Shown here one piece after another: positions 31,220 to 41,091 of a DNA stretch of 64,000 nucleotides. The stretch lies in the NCBI GenBank assembly GCA_903772945.1, contig CAICTM010000392.1:1-64000 (forward strand), given 5' to 3'. Origin of the DNA: Seminavis robusta. Its lineage: Eukaryota; Bacillariophyta; Bacillariophyceae; Naviculales; Naviculaceae. Position 1 is the first letter of the stretch. Every line of letters begins with the position of its first letter. The translations under genes were made by a program, and so were the position numbers. The notes beneath the pieces are model-generated. The model searched no databases. It saw only the letters and a program-made list of their open reading frames with translations, and had not been told where the DNA came from.

Positions 31220-32266
31220 ATGTCCTCCTCTTCCTCAGTCAGCAGTTCTACGGTTTCGTCTCGATGGGCTTCCATAGCCGACAGACTGAACCCCAAAAGG
31301 GCAGCATATGATGAAGATTTCAAATCGGAATGGCAACAAATGAGCAAGAGTCAGCGACAGCAACTTTTGAAAGCGGACAAGAAGAAACGCAAGAAACTGC
31401 TGGCACGAGGCAAGACATCACTCCCCTTTACAGCCGATCCTGACGATCACTGTGAAACCAGTCCCACGGCCTTCCAGCATATTGTGCCCTTGCTGCAGTT
31501 GCTAGAGGCGAGACTGAAGAGAAAAAAAGGAGAAATCAAAATCTACGATGGCTACTACTGTGCCGGTGGCACTGCCAAACACCTTAAGGCTCTGGGATTT
31601 CATCACGTGTACAATCAACCCGACGATTTCTATCAAGTCATTGCCGAACATCGAGTTCCCGAACATGACGTGCTCGTTACCAATCCACCCTATTCGGGAG
31701 ATCATTTCGATCGTCTCCTTCAGTTTTTGGAACAACAACACCAACAACCGTTCCTGTTGCTATTACCCAGTCACTTTTCCCAGCGCCCTGCCTTTCAATC
31801 CTTTGCACGACGGTGTGTCTATCTGACGCCTCCGTCACGTTATCACTATTGGACACCCGAGGGCCGTCGTCGAGATGACAACAACAATAACGATACTACT
31901 ACGAAGAAACGAAAACACAAGAATCTACACTTGGGAAGCCGCAATTCTCCCTTTTATTCCTATTGGTTTCTATCCTTGGAACCAATCATTTCGCAACAAG
32001 AACTCCTGACAATGTACGACAATGGTCAATTGGAACTGATCGAGGGATGCAAGTTGCACCGAGAACCACCCAGTGTGGAGGGATCCGATCAAGTCTTTCG
32101 TCCAACAACGGAGGAAGCTGAAACGAAACAGAGGAAACAGAAAAAGAGAAAACAGCTGGCTACAACAACAAAGAAGATGGACCAAGATGATGAGGTAAAT
32201 GGTGAATCAAGCGACATAGTAGATGATGATCCTTTCCTTCCTCCAGAGCTTCAGCCAGTGGCGTAG
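31220..32266 (+). CDS. Protist NPPY-motif methyltransferase-like protein
   Basis: 348 residues. A Lys/Arg/Gln-rich N-terminus (KADKKKRKKLLARGK) is probably nuclear or RNA-binding. It is followed by EIKIYDGYYCAGGTAKHLKA, where the SAM loop would lie, then VYNQPDDFYQVI and EHDVLVTNPPYSGDH (about 148-162). The NPPY tetrapeptide is the catalytic motif IV of N6-adenine (and some N-Gln) methyltransferases. PFLLLLPSHF and SPFYSYWFLSLEPI complete the fold. I know similar 'YDPYYC...NPPYSGDH' proteins as an uncharacterised family in protists. The C-terminal 60 residues are charged and disordered. No signal peptide or organelle signal is clear. DNA, RNA and protein are all possible substrates. Confidence 0.7.
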   Translation: MSSSSSVSSSTVSSRWASIADRLNPKRAAYDEDFKSEWQQMSKSQRQQLLKADKKKRKKLLARGKTSLPFTADPDDHCETSPTAFQHIVPLLQLLEARLKRKKGEIKIYDGYYCAGGTAKHLKALGFHHVYNQPDDFYQVIAEHRVPEHDVLVTNPPYSGDHFDRLLQFLEQQHQQPFLLLLPSHFSQRPAFQSFARRCVYLTPPSRYHYWTPEGRRRDDNNNNDTTTKKRKHKNLHLGSRNSPFYSYWFLSLEPIISQQELLTMYDNGQLELIEGCKLHREPPSVEGSDQVFRPTTEEAETKQRKQKKRKQLATTTKKMDQDDEVNGESSDIVDDDPFLPPELQPVA

Positions 32267-32796
32267 ACTACAGTACATGTACGTGCCGCAATGGCCATCC
32301 GTCCCCTGCCGTACATCGAAACAGAGCAACCATGCAAGTGGGAAAGCTCTCATCAACACTACTGTACATCTGATGAGAAGATTGGGAAGCTTGACGTGGC
32401 TTCGGTTCGGAAAAATAGCTAGTAACACTTAAGAATTTTTTGTACGATGGCTTGCTTCAGTACTACAGGTTCGTACGTACGGAAAATGCTCCGTGGCAGC
32501 AACCGCACCAAGCTAAAGCGTAACCTTGGAGGGAAGCAAACCTGGAGGGGGAAAAGGAAACCGCATCTCATTGTCTTTGAGCCCTTGAGATGTGATTATC
32601 TGTGTGCTTTGGGAGTCAATCCTACCACCCCAGGCCTACTTTCTGGGAAGCCACCATCCAACGAGACGTCGAGTAGTCCTGCCGGTAAAATGCGCTGTGA
32701 TCGCATTGGTACCTGGGCGCCATAGAGTGATTCTCGGATTCTATATAGTTAGTACAAGGTAGTAAGATGTGGTTCTCCAGATAACACGTGTTCCCA
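32267..32796. other. Intergenic between convergent 3' ends
   Basis: No gene is supported. A 92-residue frame at 32447-32725 is basic but has no recognisable features. Confidence 0.5.
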
Positions 32797-34050
32797 CTAC
32801 GGAGAGAAGACAAACACTTCCGCGACTGTTGGTTGGCTTCCTCCCAAACAGTCCAAATGCAACGCAGAAAGAGAAGATGAAAGCGATGATCCCAGGTCTT
32901 CCCATAACGAAAGGTCCCCGCATTTTGTGATGGAAGCCAAGCCACACCCGTATATGCATAAATCTGTGGTATCTTCACAGACGGTCGGCTTGCGTGGGCA
33001 TCCTCCTTGGTCTTGAAGCTTTCGGCCCCTCCCGTCCTCCACTTGCTGATAGGTATAGTTCTGGTAGCTTTGGTCCACTTGCTCGTAGGTAAAGTTCTGG
33101 TTGCTTCGAATCAAATGGCGCTGGTTGCTGTCCCCTGGATACGGGTTGACATGGAGCGAGAACTGATTTACGTCAAACTCAAACTTCTTGAACTCGACAC
33201 GGTCAGGCCAACTTGGGATAGTGCTAGGAAATGCTGAATTCAGAGTTGCTTGGACTACAGTTGTCACTGCTTGAAATTGTCCTCCAGAACATGCCATGAA
33301 CCTGTGGTTGGGGAAGTTCACTTGGATATCGACCGCAAACCTCAAGTCTTGCGTTCCTCCAATACATGGCACATGGCCTCCTCGAGGTTTCATCATCGCG
33401 TATTGATAACTGCGACGAACCGCTTGTAGTGGGTCAGGTGCAGTTGCAGCCACGGTCGGATTCATTGTCGTGGTGTTTCCGGGCGCTGTCGTGGTGCCAT
33501 TTGTGGCCGTGGTTGGCGTGGTTGTCGCAGGAGTGGTTGTCGTATTCGTTGAAGATGTGGTAGCTCCCGTCGGAGCAGGGGTTGATCCCGGAGCAGCCGT
33601 TGAGCCTGGTTCAGCAGTGGCAGGAGCGGAAGATCCCCCTGTGGAATCTGAATCACCGTCGGTAGTTGGCGTTGTTGCGGATGGCGTTGGCGAAGATGTC
33701 ACAACGGGAGCAACGGTAGGCCTTGCACCGGAACTTGATCGGATCATATCCACGCGCTTACGTGTCCACATCCCTTCCTCTAGCGGGTCCCTGCTTCTGT
33801 TAATATTTGGCAGGGAAGGCCCTCGAGCCTGTCCGCTCCCTCTTGATACCCTGGCATTACCTCTGCTGACAAAGAAACCCAATTCTCTGCGGACGCTTTC
33901 ACTGGTCTCCTCTCCCCTGTCTAGGTCAGATATGCCCTGTTTTGCTTGCCCACTGTTCACTTTATAATCACGATACTCTTGCATCTGAGCAAATGTGCTG
34001 CAGATTGCGAGAACCAGCACTATCGCATGACTCCCTCTATGCCACCGCAT
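32797..34050 (-). CDS. Secreted P/T-rich protein with split Cys module
   Basis: 417 residues. The signal peptide is at about 1-21 (AIVLVLAICSTFAQ). An Arg/Gly region follows (FVSRGNARVSRGSGQARG), then a Thr/Pro/Ala mucin-like stretch at about 110-215. The first half of the Cys module runs from DLRFAVDIQVNFPNH through TLNSAFPSTIPSW to FEFDVNQF. The linker has two QNxTYxQV repeats, and GRGRKLQDQGGC opens the second half. CIYGCGLAS and LHLDCLGG follow. It is the shortest of three paralogues sharing this layout (with 21629-23560 and 26194-30447), all on the minus strand. The R-x-L site sits exactly at the module junction. Confidence 0.8.
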   Translation of the reverse strand: MRWHRGSHAIVLVLAICSTFAQMQEYRDYKVNSGQAKQGISDLDRGEETSESVRRELGFFVSRGNARVSRGSGQARGPSLPNINRSRDPLEEGMWTRKRVDMIRSSSGARPTVAPVVTSSPTPSATTPTTDGDSDSTGGSSAPATAEPGSTAAPGSTPAPTGATTSSTNTTTTPATTTPTTATNGTTTAPGNTTTMNPTVAATAPDPLQAVRRSYQYAMMKPRGGHVPCIGGTQDLRFAVDIQVNFPNHRFMACSGGQFQAVTTVVQATLNSAFPSTIPSWPDRVEFKKFEFDVNQFSLHVNPYPGDSNQRHLIRSNQNFTYEQVDQSYQNYTYQQVEDGRGRKLQDQGGCPRKPTVCEDTTDLCIYGCGLASITKCGDLSLWEDLGSSLSSSLSALHLDCLGGSQPTVAEVFVFSP

Positions 34051-35422
34051 GTTGCTTCTCGCTTGCTTTTCTGTTCAGTTTTTCGGATAGTGGTGCTTAT
34101 TTCTTGACCATTGGCGCTCCTGAAACTACTTTCTGATCTTTCTTTTTAACATGTGTTGCAAAGAACTTGACGAGAGTCGGATTCAAACAACAGCCAAGGG
34201 CGAGAACCTTCAAAAATGTGACGGCCAAATTTGGTGGGGTGGAGGAACATACGTACAATAAAGCTCACAGTAACAACAAATCCGGTACTCAATGCTTTAA
34301 GGACCGTGTTGGAAGCAACTGTGAGATTCTGGGCCTCATTTTTTAGTCGTTTGGAGCCGGTGCGGAGGCAGGTCTTGTGAAGGCAAGAGGAAAATTTGGC
34401 GCTGGGAGTGTGACAGTCCACGCCAAGTTTTTGCTGAAGTAGTGGTACTGGTAGCTTCTTTGCTCTAATTTACCGGTACCATAAGCAGCTTAGGCTTGTT
34501 CGATTAGGCTGGCGGAAGCAAGCTCGGGTTGAGTATTTCCTGCATCGAGTTCTCGCGAAGCTCCTACTATTGTGGAGCATGCAATGTGGCAACAAACTCT
34601 CCAAGCACAGCTAACCTCTTCACACAGTCGTTAGAGCACCAGTAGATTTCTGCGTTTGCGTATAGTTAACTAACTGAAGTACCATCATCAAATCATCAGT
34701 GCAGTACCGTAGGGGCATTCGGTAGCTGGCACTGAGGTCTGCGCAAATGCCGACAAGTCTCTTCCAGAAATGGCAATCGCGCTGACGTTACCTCTGCCAC
34801 CAAGCCCTTGCTATAGACGTACCGGTAGCTACGAATGCTCCCCTACCACACCAGCAACTTCATAGCACACCGTCCGGCTTGGATCGCCTAGTCCCGCTGT
34901 GGCCACATTGCTACCGAGAAGTCATCTACAGATCTGTACGGAGTACTAGTAATATCACGCAAAAGCATGTTGATGTTGCGGGACCGATCGTTAACCGAAC
35001 GCTGCTCTTCCGAAGAGGCGTCCATGGATACAATGCAGTCGTACATACCGGTAGAAAGGAAGACGGCGTGCTATCTAATGCTGTCGCAATGAGAGCGAGA
35101 GCGAGGAGAAAGAAGGCGACGTAGCTAGCTAGACATTTCACATAGATGTTTTTTTACTTTTAGTTAGGCTATTTGCTTTGCGATCCATTCATTCAATGGA
35201 TGGTCATGGTCGCCAGGTTTGCTCAAACTCGGATGAGATAATGGGTCGTGGCATATTGACTTCAAAGCATCCTCGTTCCACTCGTGATGGCAGCCAATGC
35301 GATCAGAGTCGGAGAGGTGGTGATAGCTCCATACTTACTTGTGCGGCCGCGGTGATTGGCGTCTTCAAGACTTCCAACAAAGAATGTCGTCACGCCGCGC
35401 TCCACAAGGATTTCAATCACGT
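34051..35422. other. Intergenic region
   Basis: Mostly without supported genes. A possible small secreted peptide or first exon lies at 34926-35141 on the minus strand (separate entry). Palindromes of the TACCGGTA and CTAGCTAG types are frequent. Confidence 0.45.
34926..35141 (-). CDS. Possible small secreted peptide or first exon
   Basis: The 71-residue frame begins with a good signal-peptide-like segment (CLASYVAFFLLALALIATAL). A strong donor-like G|GTATGT at about 35049 falls just after the signal peptide, so this may be a first exon whose continuation I could not find. The start overlaps the repetitive GCTAGCTAG motif, which lowers confidence. It may be spurious. Confidence 0.25.
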   Translation of the reverse strand: MKCLASYVAFFLLALALIATALDSTPSSFLPVCTTALYPWTPLRKSSVRLTIGPATSTCFCVILLVLRTDL

Positions 35423-36100
35423 TTACTGTGCGGAGACAGGCTTGTCGTTGGTGGCTTCCTTCACCAGATCGGCAACCTTGGAGCAGGCCTCCTTGGCCTT
35501 GTCAACATCAACAGCCTTGTCGACAGCCTTCTTCTCGTCGGGGACCTTGTCGGACTCGGACTTCTTGTCGGCGCCATCGCCATCAGTCTTCGCGTCGGTC
35601 TTGGAGGAGTCGGACTCCTTGTCGGCGCCATCGCCATCAGTCTTCGCGTCGGTCTTGGAGGAGTCGGACTCCTTGTCGGCGCCATCGGCCTTCTCTGCGG
35701 GAGCAGATTCGGTCTTGGCGTCATCGGTCTTCTTGGCGTCGTCGCCCTCGGTCTTCTTGTCGGCGCTATCGCCATCGGTCTTCTTGGCGTCGTCGCCATC
35801 GGTCTTCATGTCGGTAGGGTCTTCGGTCTTGGTGGAGTCATCCTTCTGCTCGGGAGTAGCTTCGGCCTTCTTGTCTCCATCAGTCTTCTCGGCTTCTTCC
35901 GTCTTCTTCTCATCCATGGCGGCCTTCTTGGAGTCGGGAGCACCCTCCTCGGCAGGTGTGGGGCTAGAACGCTTCTTGGTGGTCGGATCGACGGTGGCTT
36001 CCTTGGCAGGGGACTTGGGAGTGGCTTCTTCTCCGGCGGCAGGTGCGTCCTTGGCGGGTTCCTTGGAAGGTTCGGCGGCGGCTGATTTCGTCATGGTCAT
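35423..36100 (-). CDS. Highly charged disordered Lys/Asp/Ala repeat protein
   Basis: 225 residues composed almost only of K, D, E, A, T, S, P and G. No signal peptide or membrane segment is present. The N-terminal part has KSPAKEATVDPTTKKRSSP, with nuclear-signal and phospho-site character. The middle has KKTDGD-type repeats, including a perfect 54-bp tandem duplication (35567-35674) that encodes 18 residues twice (ADKESDSSKTDAKTDGDG). The C-terminal 35 residues (VDVDKAKEACSKVADLVKEA) look like one amphipathic helix with the only Cys. It resembles histone-H1-like or stress-type disordered proteins in composition only. The family is unknown. A second Met lies at 36094. Confidence 0.65.
   Translation of the reverse strand: MTMTKSAAAEPSKEPAKDAPAAGEEATPKSPAKEATVDPTTKKRSSPTPAEEGAPDSKKAAMDEKKTEEAEKTDGDKKAEATPEQKDDSTKTEDPTDMKTDGDDAKKTDGDSADKKTEGDDAKKTDDAKTESAPAEKADGADKESDSSKTDAKTDGDGADKESDSSKTDAKTDGDGADKKSESDKVPDEKKAVDKAVDVDKAKEACSKVADLVKEATNDKPVSAQ
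35567..35674. repeat. Perfect 54-bp tandem duplication in coding sequence
   Basis: Two identical 54-bp units (35567-35620 and 35621-35674) lie inside the charged-protein gene, adding exactly 18 residues in frame. Identity suggests a recent event. Confidence 0.85.
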
Positions 36101-37118
36101 GGTGGATGTGAGGATTGAAAAGATAATAAAAGTTGCCAGACGAATTGAATTGCTTCCTTGATGAAGTTCATCGATCTCAAATTATGAGGAGAAATGAAGA
36201 GTGATGAAATCGAGGATTGAGCTGCCAAAGGTTGCTCCGAGACCACCTCGCACGTAGCAGCTCCGTTCATTTCCTACCAATTCCTCCAAAACGACAGGAA
36301 AGCACAAAGCTGAGAGCGAGCCTGGCAGCAGTCGGAGGTTTGGATCTGCAAAGAACCGTTTTGATTGGTCGAGAGGCAAGCTCCAGTCCCAGTGTGTTTC
36401 AGATATCTTTCGGGGGCTTCTCGTTTTTTACACGACGGATACTGATCCCGCGGTCGAGAATTATATGGGAATGTATAAGATATAACATCCGATACATGAA
36501 GACACAAACACAGCCTTTTGCACGATTGGTGAACTTTGTGTGAGCTACAGCATACACTGTATACTGGTACGGTAGGCATACTCTTGGCTTCCATAACAAA
36601 TAGTCCTTTGAACTTACCGGGTATTTGTGTTTTTACGACCTCTCTGTGGGTGCTGTACGGGTAATGCTGGAGTTGTTACCTACTCGTGCTTTGCCCTCGC
36701 CTACCGGTACTAGATTTCCAAATGGCAAACAAATTGAGAGTGCGAGATTGAATAGTTATCTTGTCCTCTCTGCTGGCAAGCTTGGTGTTTTGGATTCCCC
36801 GGCGCCCACAAGGAATCAAATCGACAAGCCATGTCCACCAATGGACTTTGCGTGGAACTATTGCAGCGCCAGATAGCCATTGGACACCAGACAAATTATG
36901 TGGCAGCCACGGCAGAGAACTGACCACAAGGCCAAACGCTGACCTATCTTGCCTTCCGAGTCAGAATTAGCGCCCCAAGTGAGTTCGCCACAACAAAATT
37001 TAGTGGTTGCTACTGTATTGTTTAGCTAGCTAGTCATTGGAGACTCTTTTGTGCAGGTTGACACATCCATGCAACAGACAGACACCAGTCAGCCATCCTT
37101 TTCCCACTCACCCAGGAC
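36101..37118. other. Intergenic
   Basis: This is the 5' region of the charged-protein gene and the 3' flank of the second glycosyltransferase. No gene is supported. CTAGCTAG lies at 37024. Confidence 0.5.
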
Positions 37119-38744
37119 CTATTTGTGGCTCAACTTGATCAGGCAGAAACAAGCCCGGATTGGATCTGCAGCCTTTGTACAGGGATTGTCCATTCCACCG
37201 GGAATCTTCTCAAAGAACTTTTGCTTGGACTCATCATCAAGAGATGGACTCCACCGGTTTTCGGGAGACTGTTGTTCGTGAATGTTGCGGGGTCTGTTGG
37301 GATCCTTGCGATATGCATCGTGCAGGACATTTCCTAAATCAGCCAATTCATGTCTAGGATGTCCTCGAAACTGAGTATATCGCTGGGGGCAACCCCCAGC
37401 TCGCAGGTTGGCAGCTGCAGGATACTTGGAACTGAGGGAGACGAGCATGTCAGCTTCGCTCATGATCACCAAGTCAGTAAAGGCACTGACTGATGTCTCT
37501 ACCTTTTGATTGTAGTCTGCTGCCCTTGCTCCTGCATAATTGTGCCCAATGTGCCCCTCATGCCAAACAACAGGACCCACCACCCGCGATTGAAGGAGAT
37601 GTTGCACATACTTTCGAATCCCTGGGGCATCACTGGCAACATACAATCTCCATTTCTGAGTCCCTCCAAAAATACGATCAGCTGCTGCCGCGGAATCCAA
37701 TAGCATGTCCTGCAAGGCCACATCACTCACAGCATGATGAGACATCTCTATTGGAAATTGCTCTAGAAAATCTTGGCAGGTTCCCAAAGCATCCCAACCA
37801 GGCTGATTGATTCGCATTTCATCACTCCAGCCAGTCCGTAGTTGAATGGCTACAAGAGGATATTGCTTGCCGGATGTTTCAGGATGTTGTTGGTACTTTT
37901 CTTTGATACTCCGAACCTTTTCAGACACTGCCTCTCTTGGTTGCGTAATGGCATATGTGATGCATTTTGAACTTTGATCCCGCCATTTGGTGCTTGGTTG
38001 GACAACCACAGTGGGCTCATGGACATAATCCAATAATTTGAAGCCAAATTGACCAGGCTTGAAATCTTGTTTCCCAACTGGTTTGTCCTTGATAATTGGG
38101 GCACAATCTGGTTGTTTTTCCAACGATTCAGAGGCTTCTTTGAGGTAGGTTGTTAACAATGCATTTCCAATTCCATGATTGTTGACGACACCATCAATGA
38201 TTGCTGTACATGTTGCTGGCCTAGGGTGACAAACCGTTTCAAAGGCTGACTGAGGGTCACACTTGGACCAATTAGGCCAAGGAGAATCAATCTTTTGAAG
38301 CTCCTGGGGAGCAAACCTGTACTCGTAGGGAGAATTGGCATCTATCTTGGAAATAGCCTCGTTCTTGTGTGGATTCGTCAATTCTTGTTGCGTCGCAGAA
38401 GCGACGATATCTGATTGTTGTACGTTTTTCTTTGTGCTGGTTGAATGAAGCTGTCCTTGGTTGATAGACGAATCTTCAGCTGTTGGTTCTCTTATCCTCA
38501 CCGATGTTTGAGTAATATTCAGTTCTGACGTCTGTTGCAGATTTCCCCCCATGAAATTTTGGACAGCTTCGAACGAAATACCCACGTGATAGACCAAGAC
38601 GCAAAAGCCGACACAGAGGAAGACAACTCCAATGCGAAACCCCCAAGCACGACCATCCGACACCTTCGATGCCTTCTTCCCTTTAGTCTGACGTAACAGC
38701 CTCCCTCGGCGCCTGGATTTTGATAGAACTTGGACCATCAGCAA
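37119..38744 (-). CDS. Type II membrane glycosyltransferase-like protein
   Basis: 541 residues. A basic N-terminus (KSRRRGRLLRQTKGKKASK) is followed by a signal anchor at about 35-55 (FRIGVVFLCVGFCVLVYHVG). A Ser/Gln-rich stem extends to about 140. The lumenal part contains TCTAIIDGVVNNHGIGNALL. YPLVAIQLRTGWSDEMR, near residue 300, corresponds to the H/Q-x-R motif of fucosyltransferase-like folds. DLVIMSEADMLVSLSSKYPA fits the C-terminal donor-site motif. The C-terminal tail is Cys-containing (NPCTKAADPIRACFC). A Golgi enzyme modifying secreted glycoproteins or polysaccharides is likely, but the donor and acceptor are unknown. Confidence 0.62.
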   Translation of the reverse strand: MLMVQVLSKSRRRGRLLRQTKGKKASKVSDGRAWGFRIGVVFLCVGFCVLVYHVGISFEAVQNFMGGNLQQTSELNITQTSVRIREPTAEDSSINQGQLHSTSTKKNVQQSDIVASATQQELTNPHKNEAISKIDANSPYEYRFAPQELQKIDSPWPNWSKCDPQSAFETVCHPRPATCTAIIDGVVNNHGIGNALLTTYLKEASESLEKQPDCAPIIKDKPVGKQDFKPGQFGFKLLDYVHEPTVVVQPSTKWRDQSSKCITYAITQPREAVSEKVRSIKEKYQQHPETSGKQYPLVAIQLRTGWSDEMRINQPGWDALGTCQDFLEQFPIEMSHHAVSDVALQDMLLDSAAAADRIFGGTQKWRLYVASDAPGIRKYVQHLLQSRVVGPVVWHEGHIGHNYAGARAADYNQKVETSVSAFTDLVIMSEADMLVSLSSKYPAAANLRAGGCPQRYTQFRGHPRHELADLGNVLHDAYRKDPNRPRNIHEQQSPENRWSPSLDDESKQKFFEKIPGGMDNPCTKAADPIRACFCLIKLSHK

Positions 38745-41091
38745 CTCACGCTGCTTGTGTCAGCTCCTGCCTCCATCACAACACCTGAAAAAGTGGAGAG
38801 GAGACATGAATGAGGTCATTGGTCATCGATTAGAGAAGCCAGCACAAGCTGCCAAATCAAGCCCCCGAACCGAATCTATCCCTTTGAAACCAAAGGCCCC
38901 AACAACGTGCAGCCATGATTTCTACCTGTATCTCGGGCACACGTTTCGTCCATACAGGTAGACTGTGAGATCTTCACGCGATAAGTTCTTGAATCGATAT
39001 CTTGTGGGCTACTCGAGAGCTACTTTCAGTGACCTACAACATCAGCTCATGTGGACTGGCCTGTGACTGTGCCTATGGTGCTAGAGCTAGAAGGCACACC
39101 AACACAAAGATAGATCGATCCAAGAAAAGAACAAAAGTGAGGAATCGGGGCTGCAGAGGTGCATGCGCCCTTTTCGCGCGAAGCTTCACTACGTGGTTTG
39201 GAGTGCCCATTTGGAGGCTTGCAGGCAAGAAAGGAAGCAAACGTCTCTTGAATCAATTGTATGGTTGCTAGATGGCAGTCCACCATCAGCCCAACATATA
39301 AAACTGGTACACCTGTATCAACTAGCTAGTGCCTATTCCATCCAAGACTCCCGAAGAGACTTGGCAAACGAAAGATGCTTGGTCACAGTTGCCTTTTGGT
39401 GTGGCAAAAGTAGATCATATTTAAAAAATTTGTTCGGGGATCAGCAGCAAACTTCTTGACAAAGGACAAACCTGCCCTACCGCATCCATCTATGCCCACT
39501 ACCACGAGCGAAGCCTCAGCTCCATGCTTAGCTCTTAGCCTAGGTGGCCGAAGATTACCCTTCTTCTCTTTTTTGCTCCATGAACATGGCTACCCATGGA
39601 GAGTCATCTATCGTCTTCAGCAGCTCCTCGTGACGAGTGTCAAGTGCCTACACGTACATACCGCAACGGGCCGGTTCCTTTGTCAGTCACGGGACAAGGA
39701 GCACTCTATCCTATTCACTCGAGTATTCCCAGCCAACCAGCCTTGTGGCTTCGCCTGCTGTATGATAGCATTGATAGCTCCTACTGAGTATGTCCTACTA
39801 GCTAGCGTACCAATGGTTAGCTACGGTACATGCCGCTACCGTAGATCGTACCGGTACCGGTCTGACCTTCTTCAGAAGACGGGTCTATTTATGCCTTTCT
39901 ACTGAACCGCGACTACTGCGGTACTAGTACAAGGGGGTTTTAGAGTAGGGAAATTATCTACGGAAGCCAGCCGGAGCCAGGCTTTCAAAAGCAAAGAACA
40001 GTCGAAGTTCAGGACTATTACGGGGGGCAAAGGGTTTGGCTTAGCGGGATCCACGGATACATAAATGGGTAGCTTTCACAAGGGCAATGGAGATACGGGT
40101 CTGCATGAAGAACATCATTTGAGAGTAGGAAAATTGAGTTTTGGAGGCAGTAGCAGAAGCAAGGCGTTGTAAGAGAGTCCTGGCCTGGGGGGCAAGCATG
40201 CCATCCACTGAAACAACAAAGGGATGGAAGGAAGCGCGATCGGAGTGGCACGCTTCTTTATTATTTGGAAATTTTGTCATGTTCTTGTTGGGTTAAAACT
40301 TTGACAGGATCTAGTACACTAGGGGTCTTCAATGTTGCTCTTTCAGATCACTTTTTTGCCGTCTTTTCTGGCCCTTGTGGGGGAGCCAGAAGAGGGGAAG
40401 GAATGGGGTCTGAGGAGAAGCGGAGAGGTGCCTTTGTAAACATGTTAGGTCGTGCTTTCCGTTGAATACGTCACAAGCAAAATGAGGCTTCTGTCAGTGC
40501 AACAATGACTCCTTTCATTAATTCCTTAGGTTACTAGCCTGTTCTTCGAGACTCCTACCTCTAAATAATACATATTTTGCGAGTTCTCAAAATGACCGAA
40601 AGAGTGAAAAAAGAAAAATTGTGAGCGAAAGAACACCTAAAAAGGTGTTCTTTCAAAGAAGTTTTTTCCCTTTCTTTTTGACTTCTCCGCCCCTTCTTTT
40701 CAGAACCTTCCACGCTCCCCCACAAGGGACAGAAAAGACGGCAAAAAAGTGATCTGAAAGAGCAACATTGAAGACCCCTACTGTACCACACCAGACACTG
40801 CAACACTGCACAGCAACAGCATCAATGACATTGGCTCTGAGCATCAACACCTAACCTGAACACCTGCTGCAAGAGAAGCGTCAAATTAATTGGTTTCCGG
40901 CTTACCAATGCAAGGAAAGGAGCGAGTGCTTCATCCTCGTTGTGTACAATACTTGCCCCCAGTATCACTTGAGCAGATACCATCGACTTATTAGATCTAG
41001 TTCGACTTTTTGCCTTCTGTTTGCCTTCTTTTAGTTTTTGAAACCTCTCTGCTCTCTGCCCACTCCGAGACGACCATACTGAAACCCCAAA
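38745..41091. other. Large intergenic region with foldback element
   Basis: No gene is supported over 2.3 kb. It contains the foldback element at 40320-40781 and one copy (about 39937-39972) of a motif repeated at 62021-62057. The right end is the 5' region of the third LRR gene. Confidence 0.5.
40320..40781. mobile_element. Foldback element with near-perfect 67-bp inverted arms
   Basis: Arms 40320-40386 and 40715-40781 are inverted repeats differing at one position (core TAGGGGTCTTCAATGTTGCT). The spacer of about 328 bp includes a perfect 12-bp stem with a 4-nt loop at 40627-40654 (GAAAGAACACCT stem). No protein is encoded. It may be a non-autonomous foldback/MITE element or a source of hairpin small RNA. 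Confidence 0.7.

Noticed and set aside
35178-36161. 327-residue plus-strand frame rich in Ser/Leu/Val (SAPSPSVFASVLEESD repeats)
   Set aside because: It is the antisense shadow of the charged Lys/Asp protein. The repeat DNA keeps several frames open.
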